A stretch of 64,000 bases of DNA from Mycolicibacterium komossense (GTDB lineage Bacteria > Actinomycetota > Actinomycetes > Mycobacteriales > Mycobacteriaceae). Location: positions 92,686-156,685 of the forward strand of contig NZ_JACKTY010000004.1 of the NCBI RefSeq assembly GCF_025822605.1. The letters run 5' to 3'. Of the stretch, positions 37,674 through 47,471 are shown piece by piece. The number at the start of each line of letters is the position of its first letter. The stretch's first letter is position 1. Made by a program: the position numbers and the translations under genes. The notes under the pieces are model-generated. The model saw only the letters and a program-made list of their open reading frames with translations. It had not been told where the DNA came from and did not search any database.

Positions 37674-38633
37674 GTGGGCATTCGCGCGCCGCGTCGGCCG
37701 ATCATCGCGGTGGTAACTGGCGCACTGACCGGTACTGCCGTGCTCGGCGCCCGCAACCTGCTGGCGATGCAGGCAGTCAAGACCCGACAGGTCATTCCGA
37801 AGTCCTGGGACGTTCCCCCGCGCGCGGATGGGGTGTACCAACCCGGCGGCGGCCCCGTCGAACGCTGGCAGCGCAGTGTGCCCTTCGACCTCCACCTGAT
37901 GATCTTCGGCGACTCCACCGCCACCGGATACGGCTGCACCAACGCCGACGAGGTGCCGGGTGCACTTGTGGCCAGAGGGCTGGCCGAACAGTCCGGCAAG
38001 CGAATCCGGTTGAGCACCAAGGCAATTGTCGGCGCGACGTCCAAGGGGCTCTCCGGTCAGGTGGACGCGATGTTCGTCGCCGGCCCGCCCCCGGACGCCG
38101 CGGTCATCATGATCGGCGCCAACGACATCACCGCGCTCAACGGCATCCCGCAGTCGGCGCGACGCCTCAACAACGCCGTTAAACGTCTGCGTGCCAGCGG
38201 AGCCGTCGTGGTCGTCGGCACCTGTCCGGACTTCGGGGTGATCACGCTAATCCCGCAGCCGCTGCGGTTTTTCGCCCGCACGCTGGGGCTGCGGTTGGCC
38301 CGGGCCCAGGCCTCTTCGGTACGTGAGGCGGGCGGCGTCCCGGTGCCGCTCGCCGACCTACTGACGCCGGACTTCCTGCAGGCACCGGAGTTGATGTTCT
38401 CTCAGGACCAGTACCACCCGTCGGCCGCCGGCTACGCGCTGGCGGCGCAGCAGCTACTGCCGGCGCTGTGCTTTGCTCTGGGCGAATGGGCCGGCGGAGC
38501 GGTGCCCGAACTGCCGTGGGAGACGCGCCGGGCCGAGACCCGCCCACTGCTGGCGCGGCTGAGGATGCTGGCGAAACGCTGGCCCCGCCAAACGGGCGGG
38601 GTGCCTGCGCCGCTGGTTCTGCCCGCGGGCTAG
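37674..38633 (+). CDS. GDSL/SGNH-family esterase (Rv1075c-like)
   Basis: 319 residues from GTG at 37674. A short N-terminal hydrophobic stretch (PRRPIIAVVTGALTGTAVLGA) suggests membrane anchoring or export. SGNH blocks are present: LHLMIFGDSTATGYG (Ser, block I), MIGANDITAL (GxND, block III), and DQYHPSAAGYAL (DxxH, block V). Rv1075c is, as I recall, a cell-wall-associated GDSL esterase of 314 residues. The open frame extends to 37494, but a TAAACT box just before the GTG suggests a leaderless start. FadA3 follows after 44 nt. Confidence 0.85.
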   Translation: MGIRAPRRPIIAVVTGALTGTAVLGARNLLAMQAVKTRQVIPKSWDVPPRADGVYQPGGGPVERWQRSVPFDLHLMIFGDSTATGYGCTNADEVPGALVARGLAEQSGKRIRLSTKAIVGATSKGLSGQVDAMFVAGPPPDAAVIMIGANDITALNGIPQSARRLNNAVKRLRASGAVVVVGTCPDFGVITLIPQPLRFFARTLGLRLARAQASSVREAGGVPVPLADLLTPDFLQAPELMFSQDQYHPSAAGYALAAQQLLPALCFALGEWAGGAVPELPWETRRAETRPLLARLRMLAKRWPRQTGGVPAPLVLPAG

Positions 38634-38677
38634 CGTTTTGCCAACCTGCGAGTTTTTCAGCACCCGAAGGAGCGCTC

Positions 38678-39895
38678 ATGCCCGAAGCAGTCATTGTTGC
38701 CACCGCCCGCTCGCCGATCGGCCGCGCGGTCAAGGGATCCCTTGCCACGATGCGTCCAGACGACCTGGCCGCCCAGATGGTGCGCGCCGCCCTGGACAAG
38801 GTGCCGTCGCTCGATCCCCGTGACATCGACGACCTGATGATGGGCTGCGCCCAGCCCGCCGGTGAGGCCGGGTACAACATCGCCCGCGCGGTCGCCGTTG
38901 AGCTCGGCTACGACTACCTGCCCGGCACCACTGTCAACCGGTATTGCTCGTCGTCGCTGCAGACCACCCGGATGGCCTTCCACGCGATCAAGGCCGGCGA
39001 GGGCGACGTGTTCATCTCCGCCGGCGTCGAGACCGTCTCTCGCTTCGGTGTCGGTGCCGCCGACGGCGCCCCGAACAGCAAGAACGAGCTGTTCGCGAAG
39101 GCGCAGGAGCGGACCACCGAGCAGGCGGCTGGTGCTGATGAGTGGCACGACCCCCGAAACGACGGCCACATCCCGGACGTCTACATCGCGATGGGCCAGA
39201 CGGCTGAGAACGTCGCGCTGTTCACCGGGATCAGCCGCGAAGACCAGGACCACTGGGGCGTGCGTTCGCAGAACCGTGCCGAGGAGGCCATCAAGTCGGG
39301 CTTCTTCGAGCGCGAGATCGTGCCCGTGACGCTGCCCGACGGCACCGTGGTCTCCACCGATGACGGCCCGCGCGCCGGCACCAGCTACGAGAAGATCAGT
39401 CAGCTCAAGCCGGTGTTCCGCGCAGGAGGCACCATCACCGCCGGCAACGCCTGCCCGTTGAATGACGGCGCCGCAGCCGTGGTGATCATGAGCGACACCA
39501 AGGCCAAGGAACTGGGGCTCACTCCCCTGGCGCGCATCGTGTCTACCGGGGTGTCCGGGCTGTCGCCGGAGATCATGGGCCTCGGCCCGATCGAGGCGAT
39601 CAAGAAGGCGCTGGCCAAGGCCGGCAAGACCATCTCGGATATCGATCTGGTCGAGATCAACGAGGCGTTCGCCGTGCAGGTGCTGGGCTCGGCCCGCGAG
39701 CTGGGTATCGACGAGGACAAGCTCAACGTGTCCGGCGGAGCGATTGCACTGGGCCACCCGTTCGGTATGACCGGCGCCCGCATCACCGCCACGCTGCTGA
39801 ACAACCTGACCACCCACGACAAGACGTTCGGCATCGAATCGATGTGCGTCGGCGGCGGCCAGGGCATGGCGATGGTGTTGGAGCGACTTTCCTGA
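38678..39895 (+). CDS. fadA3: Acetyl-CoA acetyltransferase / 3-ketoacyl-CoA thiolase FadA3
   Basis: Thiolase of 405 residues, the length recalled for Rv1074c. Nucleophilic cysteine at residue 90 in [12 protein letters not shown], second active-site region [18 protein letters not shown], and C-terminal [10 protein letters not shown]. It catalyses the last step of beta-oxidation, releasing acetyl-CoA. The ATG has GAAGGAG 7 nt upstream. purT follows after 7 nt and is probably co-transcribed, although unrelated by pathway. Confidence 0.93.
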   Translation: MPEAVIVATARSPIGRAVKGSLATMRPDDLAAQMVRAALDKVPSLDPRDIDDLMMGCAQPAGEAGYNIARAVAVELGYDYLPGTTVNRYCSSSLQTTRMAFHAIKAGEGDVFISAGVETVSRFGVGAADGAPNSKNELFAKAQERTTEQAAGADEWHDPRNDGHIPDVYIAMGQTAENVALFTGISREDQDHWGVRSQNRAEEAIKSGFFEREIVPVTLPDGTVVSTDDGPRAGTSYEKISQLKPVFRAGGTITAGNACPLNDGAAAVVIMSDTKAKELGLTPLARIVSTGVSGLSPEIMGLGPIEAIKKALAKAGKTISDIDLVEINEAFAVQVLGSARELGIDEDKLNVSGGAIALGHPFGMTGARITATLLNNLTTHDKTFGIESMCVGGGQGMAMVLERLS

Positions 39896-39902
39896 CATCG
39901 CG

Positions 39903-41105
39903 ATGACCACACTTGGCACACCACTGTCAGCACATGCCACCAAGGTCATGCTGCTGGGGTCGGGCGAACTCGGCCGCGAGGTACTGATCGCCCTACAGCG
40001 TCTCGGAGTCGAAACGTTTGCCGTCGACCGCTACGAGAATGCACCGGGCCACCAGGTCGCCCACCACGCCCGCACCATCGCGATGTCGGATCCCGATCAG
40101 CTCAAGGCGCTGATCGAGGCCGACAAACCCGATCTCGTGGTGCCCGAGATCGAAGCGATCGCCACCCCGATGCTGGAGTCGCTGGAATCCGCGGGTGTGG
40201 TTCGGGTGGTGCCGACGGCGCGCGCGGCCCGGCTGACCATGGACCGCGAGGGCATCCGTCGGCTGGCCGCCGAAACTCTTGGCCTGCCGACGAGCCCCTA
40301 CCGGTTCTGCGACTCACGGGAGGAGATGCAGGCCGCGATCGACGCTGGGATCGGTTACCCCTGCGTCGTGAAACCCGTGATGAGCAGTTCGGGCAAGGGG
40401 CAGAGCAAGATCGACGGGCCCGACGGTGTGGCGGCGGCGTGGGACTACGCCATGGCCGGCGGCCGGGTCAGCGGTGGCCGCGTCATCGTCGAGGGCTTCA
40501 TCGACTTCGACTACGAGATCACCCTGCTGACGGTGCGCGCACGGGGTGCCGACGGCGAGATCGCAACCGCGTTCTGTGAACCCATCGGGCACAAGCAGGT
40601 CGGCGGCGACTACGTCGAGAGCTGGCAGCCCCATCCGATGCCGACTGCCGCGCTGGAGCGCGCCCGGTGGATCGCGGCAGCGGTGACAGATAATCTCGGC
40701 GGGCAGGGCATCTTCGGCGTCGAACTGTTCGTCAAGGGTGATCAGGTGTGGTTCAGCGAGGTCAGCCCGCGCCCGCACGACACCGGAATGGTGACGATGG
40801 TCACACAGTGGCAGAACGAGTTCGAACTGCATGCCCGGGCGATCCTCGGCCTGCCGGTCGATACCACGCTCAAAACACCCGGTGCCAGCGCGGTGATCTA
40901 TGGCGGTGTCGACGCCCACGGCGTGGTGTTCGACGGGGTCGACGCCGCGTTGCGGGTGCCGCGCAGCGACATTCGGCTGTTCGGTAAGCCGGAGAGCTTC
41001 GTCAAGCGCCGAATGGGCGTGGCCCTGGCCTATGACGAGGACGTGGACACTGCGCGCCGCAATGCCGTCGAGGCAGCGCGCCGCGTGGTACCGAGGGCCG
41101 TCTAG
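39903..41105 (+). CDS. purT: Formate-dependent phosphoribosylglycinamide formyltransferase
   Basis: ATP-grasp enzyme that formylates GAR with formate in purine synthesis, an alternative to folate-dependent PurN. 400 residues. Motifs: [14 protein letters not shown] at the N-terminus, [18 protein letters not shown] (ATP-grasp loop), [34 protein letters not shown] and a C-terminal [16 protein letters not shown]. It sits 7 nt after fadA3; the purT recalled in M. tuberculosis (Rv0389) is at a different locus, so this is a lineage-specific location. Followed by a strong hairpin. Confidence 0.94.
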   Translation: MTTLGTPLSAHATKVMLLGSGELGREVLIALQRLGVETFAVDRYENAPGHQVAHHARTIAMSDPDQLKALIEADKPDLVVPEIEAIATPMLESLESAGVVRVVPTARAARLTMDREGIRRLAAETLGLPTSPYRFCDSREEMQAAIDAGIGYPCVVKPVMSSSGKGQSKIDGPDGVAAAWDYAMAGGRVSGGRVIVEGFIDFDYEITLLTVRARGADGEIATAFCEPIGHKQVGGDYVESWQPHPMPTAALERARWIAAAVTDNLGGQGIFGVELFVKGDQVWFSEVSPRPHDTGMVTMVTQWQNEFELHARAILGLPVDTTLKTPGASAVIYGGVDAHGVVFDGVDAALRVPRSDIRLFGKPESFVKRRMGVALAYDEDVDTARRNAVEAARRVVPRAV

Positions 41106-41118
41106 ACATCCGTACAGC

Positions 41119-41154
41119 AGAAAGGGCGCCCACCTCGCGGTGGGCGCCCTTTCT
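41119..41154. terminator. Strong bidirectional terminator hairpin
   Basis: Perfect 16-bp inverted repeat, AGAAAGGGCGCCCACC with its complement, around the loop TCGC. On the plus strand it ends in TTTCT, on the minus strand in the same, so it can stop transcripts from both purT and the convergent Bax-inhibitor gene. Confidence 0.88.
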
Positions 41155-41165
41155 GGCAGTCAGTG

Positions 41166-42017
41166 CTATTTGCTCTGGAAGTAGCTGAGCAGACGCAGGA
41201 TCTCGATGTACAGCCACACCAGGGTGACGGTCAGGCCGAGGGCGATGCCCCAGGCGGCCTTCTCCGGCGCACCGGCGCGGATCATCTGGTCTGCCGCGTC
41301 GAAGTCGATCAGGAAGCTGAACGCCGCGATGCCGATGCAGACCAGCGAGAAGATGATCGCGATCGGGCCACCGCTGCGCAGGCCCAGCCCGTCACCGCCG
41401 CCGACACCGAACATCGCCAGCACGAAGTTGCCGAGCATCAGAACCAGCACGCCGATCATGCCCGCGATGAGCATGCGGGTGAACTTCGGCGTGACCCGGA
41501 TGGCTCCGGTCTTGTAGACCACGAGCATGCCGGCGAAGACGCCGATCGTGCCCAGGATGGCCTGTCCGATCAGTGCACCGGCGTTGGCGCCGGCGACGAC
41601 GAAATTGGCCATCACGTAGGAGAACGCACCGAGGCCGAGTCCTTCGAGGCCGGCATAGGTCAGCACGATCGCCGGGTTGTCCTGCTTGCGACCGAAGGTG
41701 GCGACCATCACCAGGGCGAAACCGCCGAGGAAGCCGACCAGGGTGAACGGCATCGCCAACCCGGGGTTGTTGCCAACCAGGAAGTAGGAGACGACGGCGA
41801 CGACAGAGAGCAAGGCCAGCGTGATGCCGGTCTTGGTGACCACGTCGTCAATGGTCAGCGGCCGGGAGACCCCGGTCTGACGCTGGTCGATGTAGGGCTC
41901 GGCACCGTAGTTCTGCTGAACCGCGGCCCCGGCGCCGGCGGCGCCAGAGCCGAATGTGGCGTACCCGCCCTGCTGCTTAGGCAGCGAGCGAAATACAGGG
42001 TTGCTGGTTTCCCGCAC
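41166..42017 (-). CDS. Bax inhibitor-1/YccA-family membrane protein (Rv1072-like)
   Basis: 283 residues from GTG at 42017 (VRETSNPVFRSLPKQQGG), which has AGGA about 10 nt upstream. Cytoplasmic Gly/Ala-rich N-terminus of about 80 residues, then seven hydrophobic helices (85-283), with FDAADQMIRAGAPEKAAWG near the end. Belongs to the Bax-inhibitor-1-like group that leaks or transports Ca2+/H+. The frame extends to 42143 without coding support. Placed next to echA9 as in Rv1072/Rv1071c. Confidence 0.83.
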   Translation of the reverse strand: MRETSNPVFRSLPKQQGGYATFGSGAAGAGAAVQQNYGAEPYIDQRQTGVSRPLTIDDVVTKTGITLALLSVVAVVSYFLVGNNPGLAMPFTLVGFLGGFALVMVATFGRKQDNPAIVLTYAGLEGLGLGAFSYVMANFVVAGANAGALIGQAILGTIGVFAGMLVVYKTGAIRVTPKFTRMLIAGMIGVLVLMLGNFVLAMFGVGGGDGLGLRSGGPIAIIFSLVCIGIAAFSFLIDFDAADQMIRAGAPEKAAWGIALGLTVTLVWLYIEILRLLSYFQSK

Positions 42018-42181
42018 CGTCGGATCCTTTCCTGTGAAGTACCTGAAAGTCTTACACGAACACTCGTCTAACGAACCGAAACCCGCCCACGTTCCCGTTT
42101 TGAAGGGGTTTTTCCGCTCTCGTCGGGCGTGAACATTACCCAAGGACCCGGCCGTCGAGGTGACGATCTAGATTGGCCGGA

Positions 42182-42200
42182 TAATACTTGGATATCCAAG
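42182..42200 (+). promoter_or_regulatory. Promoter/operator of echA9-echA8
   Basis: A -10-like TAATAC (42182-42187) runs straight into a perfect 14-bp palindrome CTTGGATATCCAAG (42187-42200), 40 nt before the echA9 GTG. A repressor on this palindrome would cover the transcription start. The palindrome does not fit the KstR or KstR2 consensus, so the regulator is unknown. Confidence 0.55.
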
Positions 42201-42240
42201 CTTTCTCCGGACAGCACGCACAGAAAAGGACGGCCACCAC

Positions 42241-43314
42241 GTGACGGGCGCACCCAGCGAGACCACCGCGCAGACCGAGATCCTGGCCCGTGTCGACAAC
42301 GGGATCGGGATCCTCACCCTGAACCGGCCCAAAGCGATCAATTCATTGAACCAAACGATGGTCGACGCGATGACCGACGCGCTCAAAGCCTGGGAGCACG
42401 ACGACGGCGTCCGCACGGTGCTGCTCGACGGCGCCGGCGAGCGCGGTCTGTGTGCGGGCGGCGACATCGTCGCGATCTACCACAGCGCCCGCGGCGACGG
42501 CTCGGAGGCCCGCAAGTTCTGGTTCGACGAGTACCGCCTCAACGAGATGATCGGTCGTCACCCCAAACCGTATGTGGCGCTGATGGACGGCATCGTGATG
42601 GGCGGCGGCGTCGGCGTCAGCGCGCACGGCAATGTCCGGGTGGTCACGGATAAGACCAAGATGGCGATGCCCGAGGTCGGTATCGGCTTCATCCCCGACG
42701 TCGGCTCGACGTTCCTGCTGCCTCGCGCACCAGGGCACCTCGGCCTGCACGTCGCACTCACGGGCGCGCCCATCTCGGGCTCCGACGCCATCGTCCTCGG
42801 GTTCGCCGACCACTTCGTTCCGCATCACGAGCTGGGCGCCTTCACTCAGGCGGTCATCGACCACGATGTGGAGACTGCCGTGGCCAAGCACGCCATCGAG
42901 CCACCGCCGAGCAAGCTTGCCGCCCAGCAGGATTGGATCGATTACTGCTACGCCGGCGCTACGGTGCTCGACATTCTGGCCGGGTTGCGCGACCACGGGT
43001 CCGGCGAGTCGGCCGACGCCGCAAACATCATCGAGGGCCGCTCCCCCATTGCGCTGACGGTGACCCTGGAAGCGTTCCGCCGGGCCCGCGAGCTGAACAC
43101 GCTGGAAGAGGTTCTGGTGCAGGAATACCGGGTATCGTGCGCCTCGCTGCGTTCGCACGACCTGGTGGAGGGGATCCGCGCCCAGCTCATCGACAAAGAC
43201 CGCAACCCGACATGGTCGCCGGTGTCACTGACCGCTCTCACCCCGGCCGACGTCGAAGCCTACTTCGCGCCGGCAGAACCGGATTTGACGTTCGAAGGAG
43301 AAAGAAGCGCATGA
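42241..43314 (+). CDS. echA9: Enoyl-CoA hydratase/3-hydroxyisobutyryl-CoA hydrolase-type EchA9
   Basis: Crotonase-superfamily protein, 357 residues, longer than a simple hydratase and matching the 3-hydroxyisobutyryl-CoA hydrolase group of valine catabolism. [17 protein letters not shown] near the N-terminus, oxyanion-hole stretch [15 protein letters not shown], then [22 protein letters not shown] with the catalytic Glu. C-terminal extension (residues 260-357) is the HIBYL hydrolase feature. GTG start; its stop overlaps the echA8 ATG by 4 nt. Homologue of Rv1071c. Confidence 0.92.
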   Translation: MTGAPSETTAQTEILARVDNGIGILTLNRPKAINSLNQTMVDAMTDALKAWEHDDGVRTVLLDGAGERGLCAGGDIVAIYHSARGDGSEARKFWFDEYRLNEMIGRHPKPYVALMDGIVMGGGVGVSAHGNVRVVTDKTKMAMPEVGIGFIPDVGSTFLLPRAPGHLGLHVALTGAPISGSDAIVLGFADHFVPHHELGAFTQAVIDHDVETAVAKHAIEPPPSKLAAQQDWIDYCYAGATVLDILAGLRDHGSGESADAANIIEGRSPIALTVTLEAFRRARELNTLEEVLVQEYRVSCASLRSHDLVEGIRAQLIDKDRNPTWSPVSLTALTPADVEAYFAPAEPDLTFEGERSA

Positions 43315-44084
43315 CTTTCGAGACCATCCTGGTCGACACCGAGGACCGGGTCGGCATCATCACGTTCAACCGGCCCAAGGCGCTCAATGCACTCAACGGC
43401 CAGGTGATGGCCGAAGTGACCACGGCTGCAGCCGCTTTCGATGACGATCCGGGAATCGGCGCCATCATCATCACGGGCAGCGAGAAGGCATTCGCGGCCG
43501 GCGCGGACATCAAGGAAATGGCCGGTCTGTCGTTCGCCGAGGTGTTCGCGTCCGACTACTTCGCCGCGTGGGGCAAGCTCGCCGCGGTCCGGACACCGAC
43601 CATCGCCGCCGTCGCGGGCTACGCACTGGGCGGTGGCTGCGAGGTGGCGATGATGTGCGATCTGCTGATCGCCGCGGACTCGGCGAAATTCGGCCAGCCG
43701 GAGATCAAATTGGGCGTGCTGCCCGGGATGGGCGGCAGCCAGCGTCTGACGCGGGCCATCGGCAAGGCCAAGGCGATGGACCTGATCCTGACCGGTCGCA
43801 CGATCGGGGCCGACGAGGCAGAGCGGGCCGGACTGGTGTCACGCGTGGTGCCCGCAGCCGACCTGCTGACCGAGGCGAAGTCCGTCGCGACCACCATCTC
43901 GCAGATGTCGCGGTCGGCGGCGCGGATGGCCAAGGAGGCCGTCAACCGCTCCTTCGAGTCCACCCTGGCCGAGGGGCTGCTCTACGAGCGACGGTTGTTC
44001 CACTCGGCGTTCGCGACCGACGACCAGACCGAGGGTATGGCGGCATTCAGCGAGAAACGGGCTCCGAACTTCACGCACCGTTAA
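43311..44084 (+). CDS. echA8: Enoyl-CoA hydratase EchA8
   Basis: Short-chain enoyl-CoA hydratase, 257 residues, hydrating 2-trans-enoyl-CoA in beta-oxidation. [17 protein letters not shown], oxyanion-hole [18 protein letters not shown] and [19 protein letters not shown] contain both catalytic glutamates. The ATG overlaps the echA9 stop (ATGA) and has GGAGAAAG 8-9 nt upstream; translationally coupled. Homologue of Rv1070c. Confidence 0.95.
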   Translation: MTFETILVDTEDRVGIITFNRPKALNALNGQVMAEVTTAAAAFDDDPGIGAIIITGSEKAFAAGADIKEMAGLSFAEVFASDYFAAWGKLAAVRTPTIAAVAGYALGGGCEVAMMCDLLIAADSAKFGQPEIKLGVLPGMGGSQRLTRAIGKAKAMDLILTGRTIGADEAERAGLVSRVVPAADLLTEAKSVATTISQMSRSAARMAKEAVNRSFESTLAEGLLYERRLFHSAFATDDQTEGMAAFSEKRAPNFTHR

Positions 44085-44093
44085 AGTGCATGC

Positions 44094-45818
44094 GTGACTG
44101 ACGCAGACGCAGGAGTTGCCACCGCCGAGCCGGAGCCGAACGCTCCGGACGCCGCGGCACCGACTGACGAGCCGCCCGCCAAGACACCGTGGTGGGAACG
44201 GCACTACACCTTCTGCGGTACAGCGCTGGGGTTGATCTTCCTCTGGCTGTCGATGACGCCGTCGCTGCTGCCGCGCGGCCCGCTGTTCCAGGGGCTGGTC
44301 AGCGGCTCGGCCGGTGCCATCGGCTACGGCCTCGGGGTCTTCTTCGTGTGGCTGGCAAGGTACATGCGGTCCAAGGACTCCAGCCCGACCGCCCCGCGCT
44401 GGGCGTGGGTGTCGCTGGTGGTGGTCGGGATCATCGGTCAGGTCCTGATGATCATCTGGTTCCACGTGTGGCAGGACGACGTTCGCGACCTGATGGGCGT
44501 CCCGCGGCTGACGTTCTGGGACCATCCGCTGGCGGCGTTGCTCTCGATCGTGTTCCTCTTCGTGTTCGTCGAGATCGGGCAACTGATCGGCAGGCTGGTC
44601 CGGTTTCTGGTCCGCCAACTCGAACGTGTTGCGCCACCGAGGGTTTCGGCTGTCGTCGTGGTGGTGCTGCTCCTCGCACTGACCATCGCACTACTGAACG
44701 GCATCGTGGTCAGGTTTGCGATGACGACCCTGAACAACACCTTCGAGGCCGCCAACAACGAAATGAACCCCGACACCGCTGCGCCGACGTCGCCCATGCG
44801 CTCCGGGGGGCCGCAGTCGCTGGTGTCGTGGGAGTCGTTGGGGCAACAGGGCCGCACCTTCGTCGAGGGCGGGCCGACCCTTGAGCAACTCACTCAGTTC
44901 AACGGCGGCGCACAGGCCATCGAGCCGATCCGCGCCTACGCCGGACTGAACTCTGCCAACGGCATCAAGGCCACCGCCGCGCTGGCGGCCCGGGAACTGC
45001 AGCGCACGGGCGGACTGAACCGTCCGGTGGTGGCCGTCGCGACCACCACGGGCACCGGCTGGATCAACGAGGCGGAGGCCTCGGCGATCGAGTACATGTA
45101 CAACGGCAACTCGGCCATCGTCAGCATGCAGTACTCGTTTCTGCCCAGCTGGTTGTCGTTCCTGGTGGACAAGGAGAACGCGCGTCAGGCCGGGCAGGCG
45201 TTGTTCGAGGCCGTCGACGAACTGGTTAAGGCGATGCCCGAGGGCCGGCGCCCCAAGCTGGTGGTGTTCGGCGAGAGCCTCGGCTCATTCGGTGGCGAGG
45301 CGCCTTTCCTGAGCCTGAACAACATCATCGCCAGGACCGACGGCGCCCTGTTCAGCGGACCGACCTTCAACAACACGGTCTGGACCGACCTGACGATCAA
45401 CCGTGATCCCGGTTCACCGGAGTGGCTGCCCATCTACGACAAGGGCGCCTACGTCCGCTTCGCCGCCACGCCCGAGAATCTGGACCGACCCAACGATCCC
45501 TGGGGGACGCCGCGGGTGGTTTACCTGCAGCATGCCTCCGACCCGATCGCGTGGTGGAACCCGGATCTGCTGTTCAAGAAGCCGGACTGGCTGCGGGAGG
45601 AGCGTGGGTATGACGTCTCTCCCGATATGGAATGGATCCCGGTGGTGACGTTCCTGCAGGTGTCGGCAGATATGGCGGTGGCGGTCGACGTGCCACCCGG
45701 TCATGGCCACCGCTACGTCGACGACGTGGCCAATGCGTGGGCGGCGATCCTGCAGCCGCCCGGCTGGACGCCGGCGAAGACGGCGAAGTTACGCCCGTTA
45801 CTCAGTGCGCCTGAGTAG
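44094..45818 (+). CDS. Membrane-anchored alpha/beta-hydrolase-family protein (Rv1069c-like)
   Basis: 574 residues. N-terminal half has about four to five membrane helices (residues 40-60, 70-90, 105-125, 145-175, 185-208) with the phrase LGLIFLWLSMTPSLLPRG typical of this family; the C-terminal half is a hydrolase-like domain with VFGESLGSFGGEAPF (G-x-S-x-G near residue 397) and YLQHASDPIAWWNPDLLF. Possibly a lipid hydrolase acting at the membrane. GTG start 9 nt after echA8, so probably the third gene of that operon; its end overlaps the convergent rhodanese gene by 17 nt. Confidence 0.83.
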   Translation: MTDADAGVATAEPEPNAPDAAAPTDEPPAKTPWWERHYTFCGTALGLIFLWLSMTPSLLPRGPLFQGLVSGSAGAIGYGLGVFFVWLARYMRSKDSSPTAPRWAWVSLVVVGIIGQVLMIIWFHVWQDDVRDLMGVPRLTFWDHPLAALLSIVFLFVFVEIGQLIGRLVRFLVRQLERVAPPRVSAVVVVVLLLALTIALLNGIVVRFAMTTLNNTFEAANNEMNPDTAAPTSPMRSGGPQSLVSWESLGQQGRTFVEGGPTLEQLTQFNGGAQAIEPIRAYAGLNSANGIKATAALAARELQRTGGLNRPVVAVATTTGTGWINEAEASAIEYMYNGNSAIVSMQYSFLPSWLSFLVDKENARQAGQALFEAVDELVKAMPEGRRPKLVVFGESLGSFGGEAPFLSLNNIIARTDGALFSGPTFNNTVWTDLTINRDPGSPEWLPIYDKGAYVRFAATPENLDRPNDPWGTPRVVYLQHASDPIAWWNPDLLFKKPDWLREERGYDVSPDMEWIPVVTFLQVSADMAVAVDVPPGHGHRYVDDVANAWAAILQPPGWTPAKTAKLRPLLSAPE

Positions 45819-46209
45819 CCAGCTGGTCGAGGACACCGGCCGCCACCAGCGCGTGGTAACCGCCGATGACGTCGGTCGCGCGGTGCAGCCCGAGGTCCTG
45901 CAGTGCGGCGGCCGCCAGGCTGGACGTGTATCCCTCCGAGCACAGCACCAGCCATTCGACATCGTCGTCCTGCGCCTGAGGCAGTTTCGCGTCGCTGGTC
46001 GGGTCGCAGCGCCATTCCAGCACGTTGCGTTCGATCACCAATGCTCGCTCGGCGAGGTGTGCCACCTCGCCCTCGCGGGCGCGCTGGGCCTGCGGGCGGA
46101 TGTCCACCAGCCAGGCGCCGCGGCTGAGCGCGGCGGGTACCTCAGTGGCCGGGAGGCGGTGCAGCCGGGCCCTGGCGTCGTCGAGCAGCTTGTCGATCCG
46201 GCTGGTCAT
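45802..46209 (-). CDS. Rhodanese-like domain protein (Rv1066-like)
   Basis: Single rhodanese domain, 135 residues. WLVDIRPQAQRAREG marks the N-terminal part and VEWLVLCSEGYTSSLAA the active-site loop with its catalytic Cys (about residue 90), so sulfur transfer is possible. Its ATG overlaps the stop of the cysteine-dioxygenase-like gene by 4 nt, so the two are coupled. Persulfide or sulfite handling downstream of cysteine oxidation is a reasonable inference. Confidence 0.87.
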   Translation of the reverse strand: MTSRIDKLLDDARARLHRLPATEVPAALSRGAWLVDIRPQAQRAREGEVAHLAERALVIERNVLEWRCDPTSDAKLPQAQDDDVEWLVLCSEGYTSSLAAAALQDLGLHRATDVIGGYHALVAAGVLDQLATQAH

Positions 46210-46784
46210 TCACCCTCGGGTTTATCGGTCAGTTCGGTGCGCTGACGCCGGAGCGTGCCCTGGTCGGTGATCTCGTAATACGACATCGCGGTCAGCGGCG
46301 GCGAGTAGGCGTGCACGCTCAGGGTAGGTTCCGGCGGCACGCTGATTACCGCCGGGCTCACCGCCGCCGATACCGATGGCGTCGATGGTGCCCACACCAC
46401 ATCGTGCACCCAGCCGAGGGGGAACGCCGCCTGATCGCCGGCCACCAGTCGCCGCTCGCGCAAAACGTCTCCGTCCCAACGGAATTCGTCAAGAGCGCCG
46501 GTCAGCAAGGTGAGCGCGCCGAGCGATCCGCTGTGGTCGTGCAACTCGGTGGAATGACCGGGCACCCAGCTGATCAACCAGACGTCGAGTTCGTCGTCGC
46601 CGTGCAGCCGGGTGAACCAGCGCTCGTCGGTGGGAACACCACCGGCGGGCAGCAGATGGTCGTAACGACCGTCCAGCACGTCGTTGGCACCGCGATCGGT
46701 GGCGAACAGCAAATCGGGCAGGCGCAGCCGGGTCGGCGCGGACACCGCGGGAATGGGAGAGGGAATGACAGCAGTAGCAGACAT
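46206..46784 (-). CDS. Cysteine dioxygenase-family cupin protein
   Basis: 192 residues in the cysteine dioxygenase type I family, which oxidises cysteine (or a related thiol) to its sulfinate with mononuclear iron. The cupin metal motif is WVPGHSTELHDHSGSLGALTLL; the third ligand is likely in FPLGWVHDVVWAPS. Ribosome site GGAG 9 nt before ATG. Overlaps the rhodanese ATG by 4 nt (operon). Substrate could be cysteine or 3-mercaptopropionate; the sequence does not decide. Confidence 0.82.
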   Translation of the reverse strand: MSATAVIPSPIPAVSAPTRLRLPDLLFATDRGANDVLDGRYDHLLPAGGVPTDERWFTRLHGDDELDVWLISWVPGHSTELHDHSGSLGALTLLTGALDEFRWDGDVLRERRLVAGDQAAFPLGWVHDVVWAPSTPSVSAAVSPAVISVPPEPTLSVHAYSPPLTAMSYYEITDQGTLRRQRTELTDKPEGE

Positions 46785-46895
46785 GCGGGGACTCCAGAAA
46801 TGATGGACGGACGGGGGTCGGCGGCTAAGCCGGACAACACTCCCGGAATCCGATGCGCTCCATCACGCCGATCAGTGTTGCATAGATTGGTCGCC

Positions 46896-47396
46896 ATGCG
46901 CAGGTACCTCCAACGCGGCTCGCTTACGTGCGCGGCCCCCCTCGTCGCCGTCACCGGCACCATCGTCATGACCGCCGTGGCATGCGGATCGAGCGGCCAG
47001 CCGGCGGCGTCGTCGGCCACCGCACCGGCCTCCGCCACCCCGACAACGTCCTCGTCAGCACCCGCCGAATCCACCTCGGAGCCCGGGCCGCTGCCCGCCG
47101 AACCGGTGCAGCCGGGCGCCGTCGGCGTCTCCCCCGGCGGTGTCACGACGAAGGTCGACGTCCCCGCCGATGCCACCGAATCGGGATATGGCCAGGCCTG
47201 CCACGCCGCGAAGGTGTGGATGGACGAGCAGCACGCCGATCCGCAGACTCTGGTCGAGCCGTATCTCAAGGTGCTGCAGGCGCCAGGCGCCAACGGCCCC
47301 GGGACCTTCAACACCCCGTGGGCGCAGCTCACACCGGCTCAGCAGGCGGGCGTCATCATCGCGGTCAACAGCGCGGCCAAGGGAGAGTGCGCCTAG
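46896..47396 (+). CDS. lpqV: Lipoprotein LpqV-like
   Basis: 166 residues. Signal peptide with a lipobox-like end, MTAVACGSS (Cys at about residue 30), then a Ser/Ala/Thr/Pro-rich linker and a C-terminal domain PGAVGVSPGGVTTKVDVPADATES...YGQACHAAKVWMDEQ that matches recalled LpqV (Rv1064c). Two cysteines in this domain likely pair. The -3 lipobox residue is Ala rather than Leu, slightly atypical. Function unknown. Divergent from the cysteine dioxygenase gene. Confidence 0.82.
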   Translation: MRRYLQRGSLTCAAPLVAVTGTIVMTAVACGSSGQPAASSATAPASATPTTSSSAPAESTSEPGPLPAEPVQPGAVGVSPGGVTTKVDVPADATESGYGQACHAAKVWMDEQHADPQTLVEPYLKVLQAPGANGPGTFNTPWAQLTPAQQAGVIIAVNSAAKGECA

Positions 47397-47407
47397 CGCT
47401 AAAATAC

Positions 47408-47419
47408 GTGACGTCTCAC
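47408..47419. promoter_or_regulatory. Candidate MarR operator (imperfect palindrome)
   Basis: GTGACGTCTCAC, an imperfect inverted repeat (GTGA...TCAC half-sites) 52 nt upstream of the marR GTG. It has the same frame and half-sites as the perfect palindrome GTGACATGTCAC upstream of the convergent SDR gene (48765-48776), so one regulator may bind both. Confidence 0.5.
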
Positions 47420-47471
47420 CCAGTTGGGAGGTCGTGGGCATCTTAAAATCTCATCGATCCGAACCACCACT

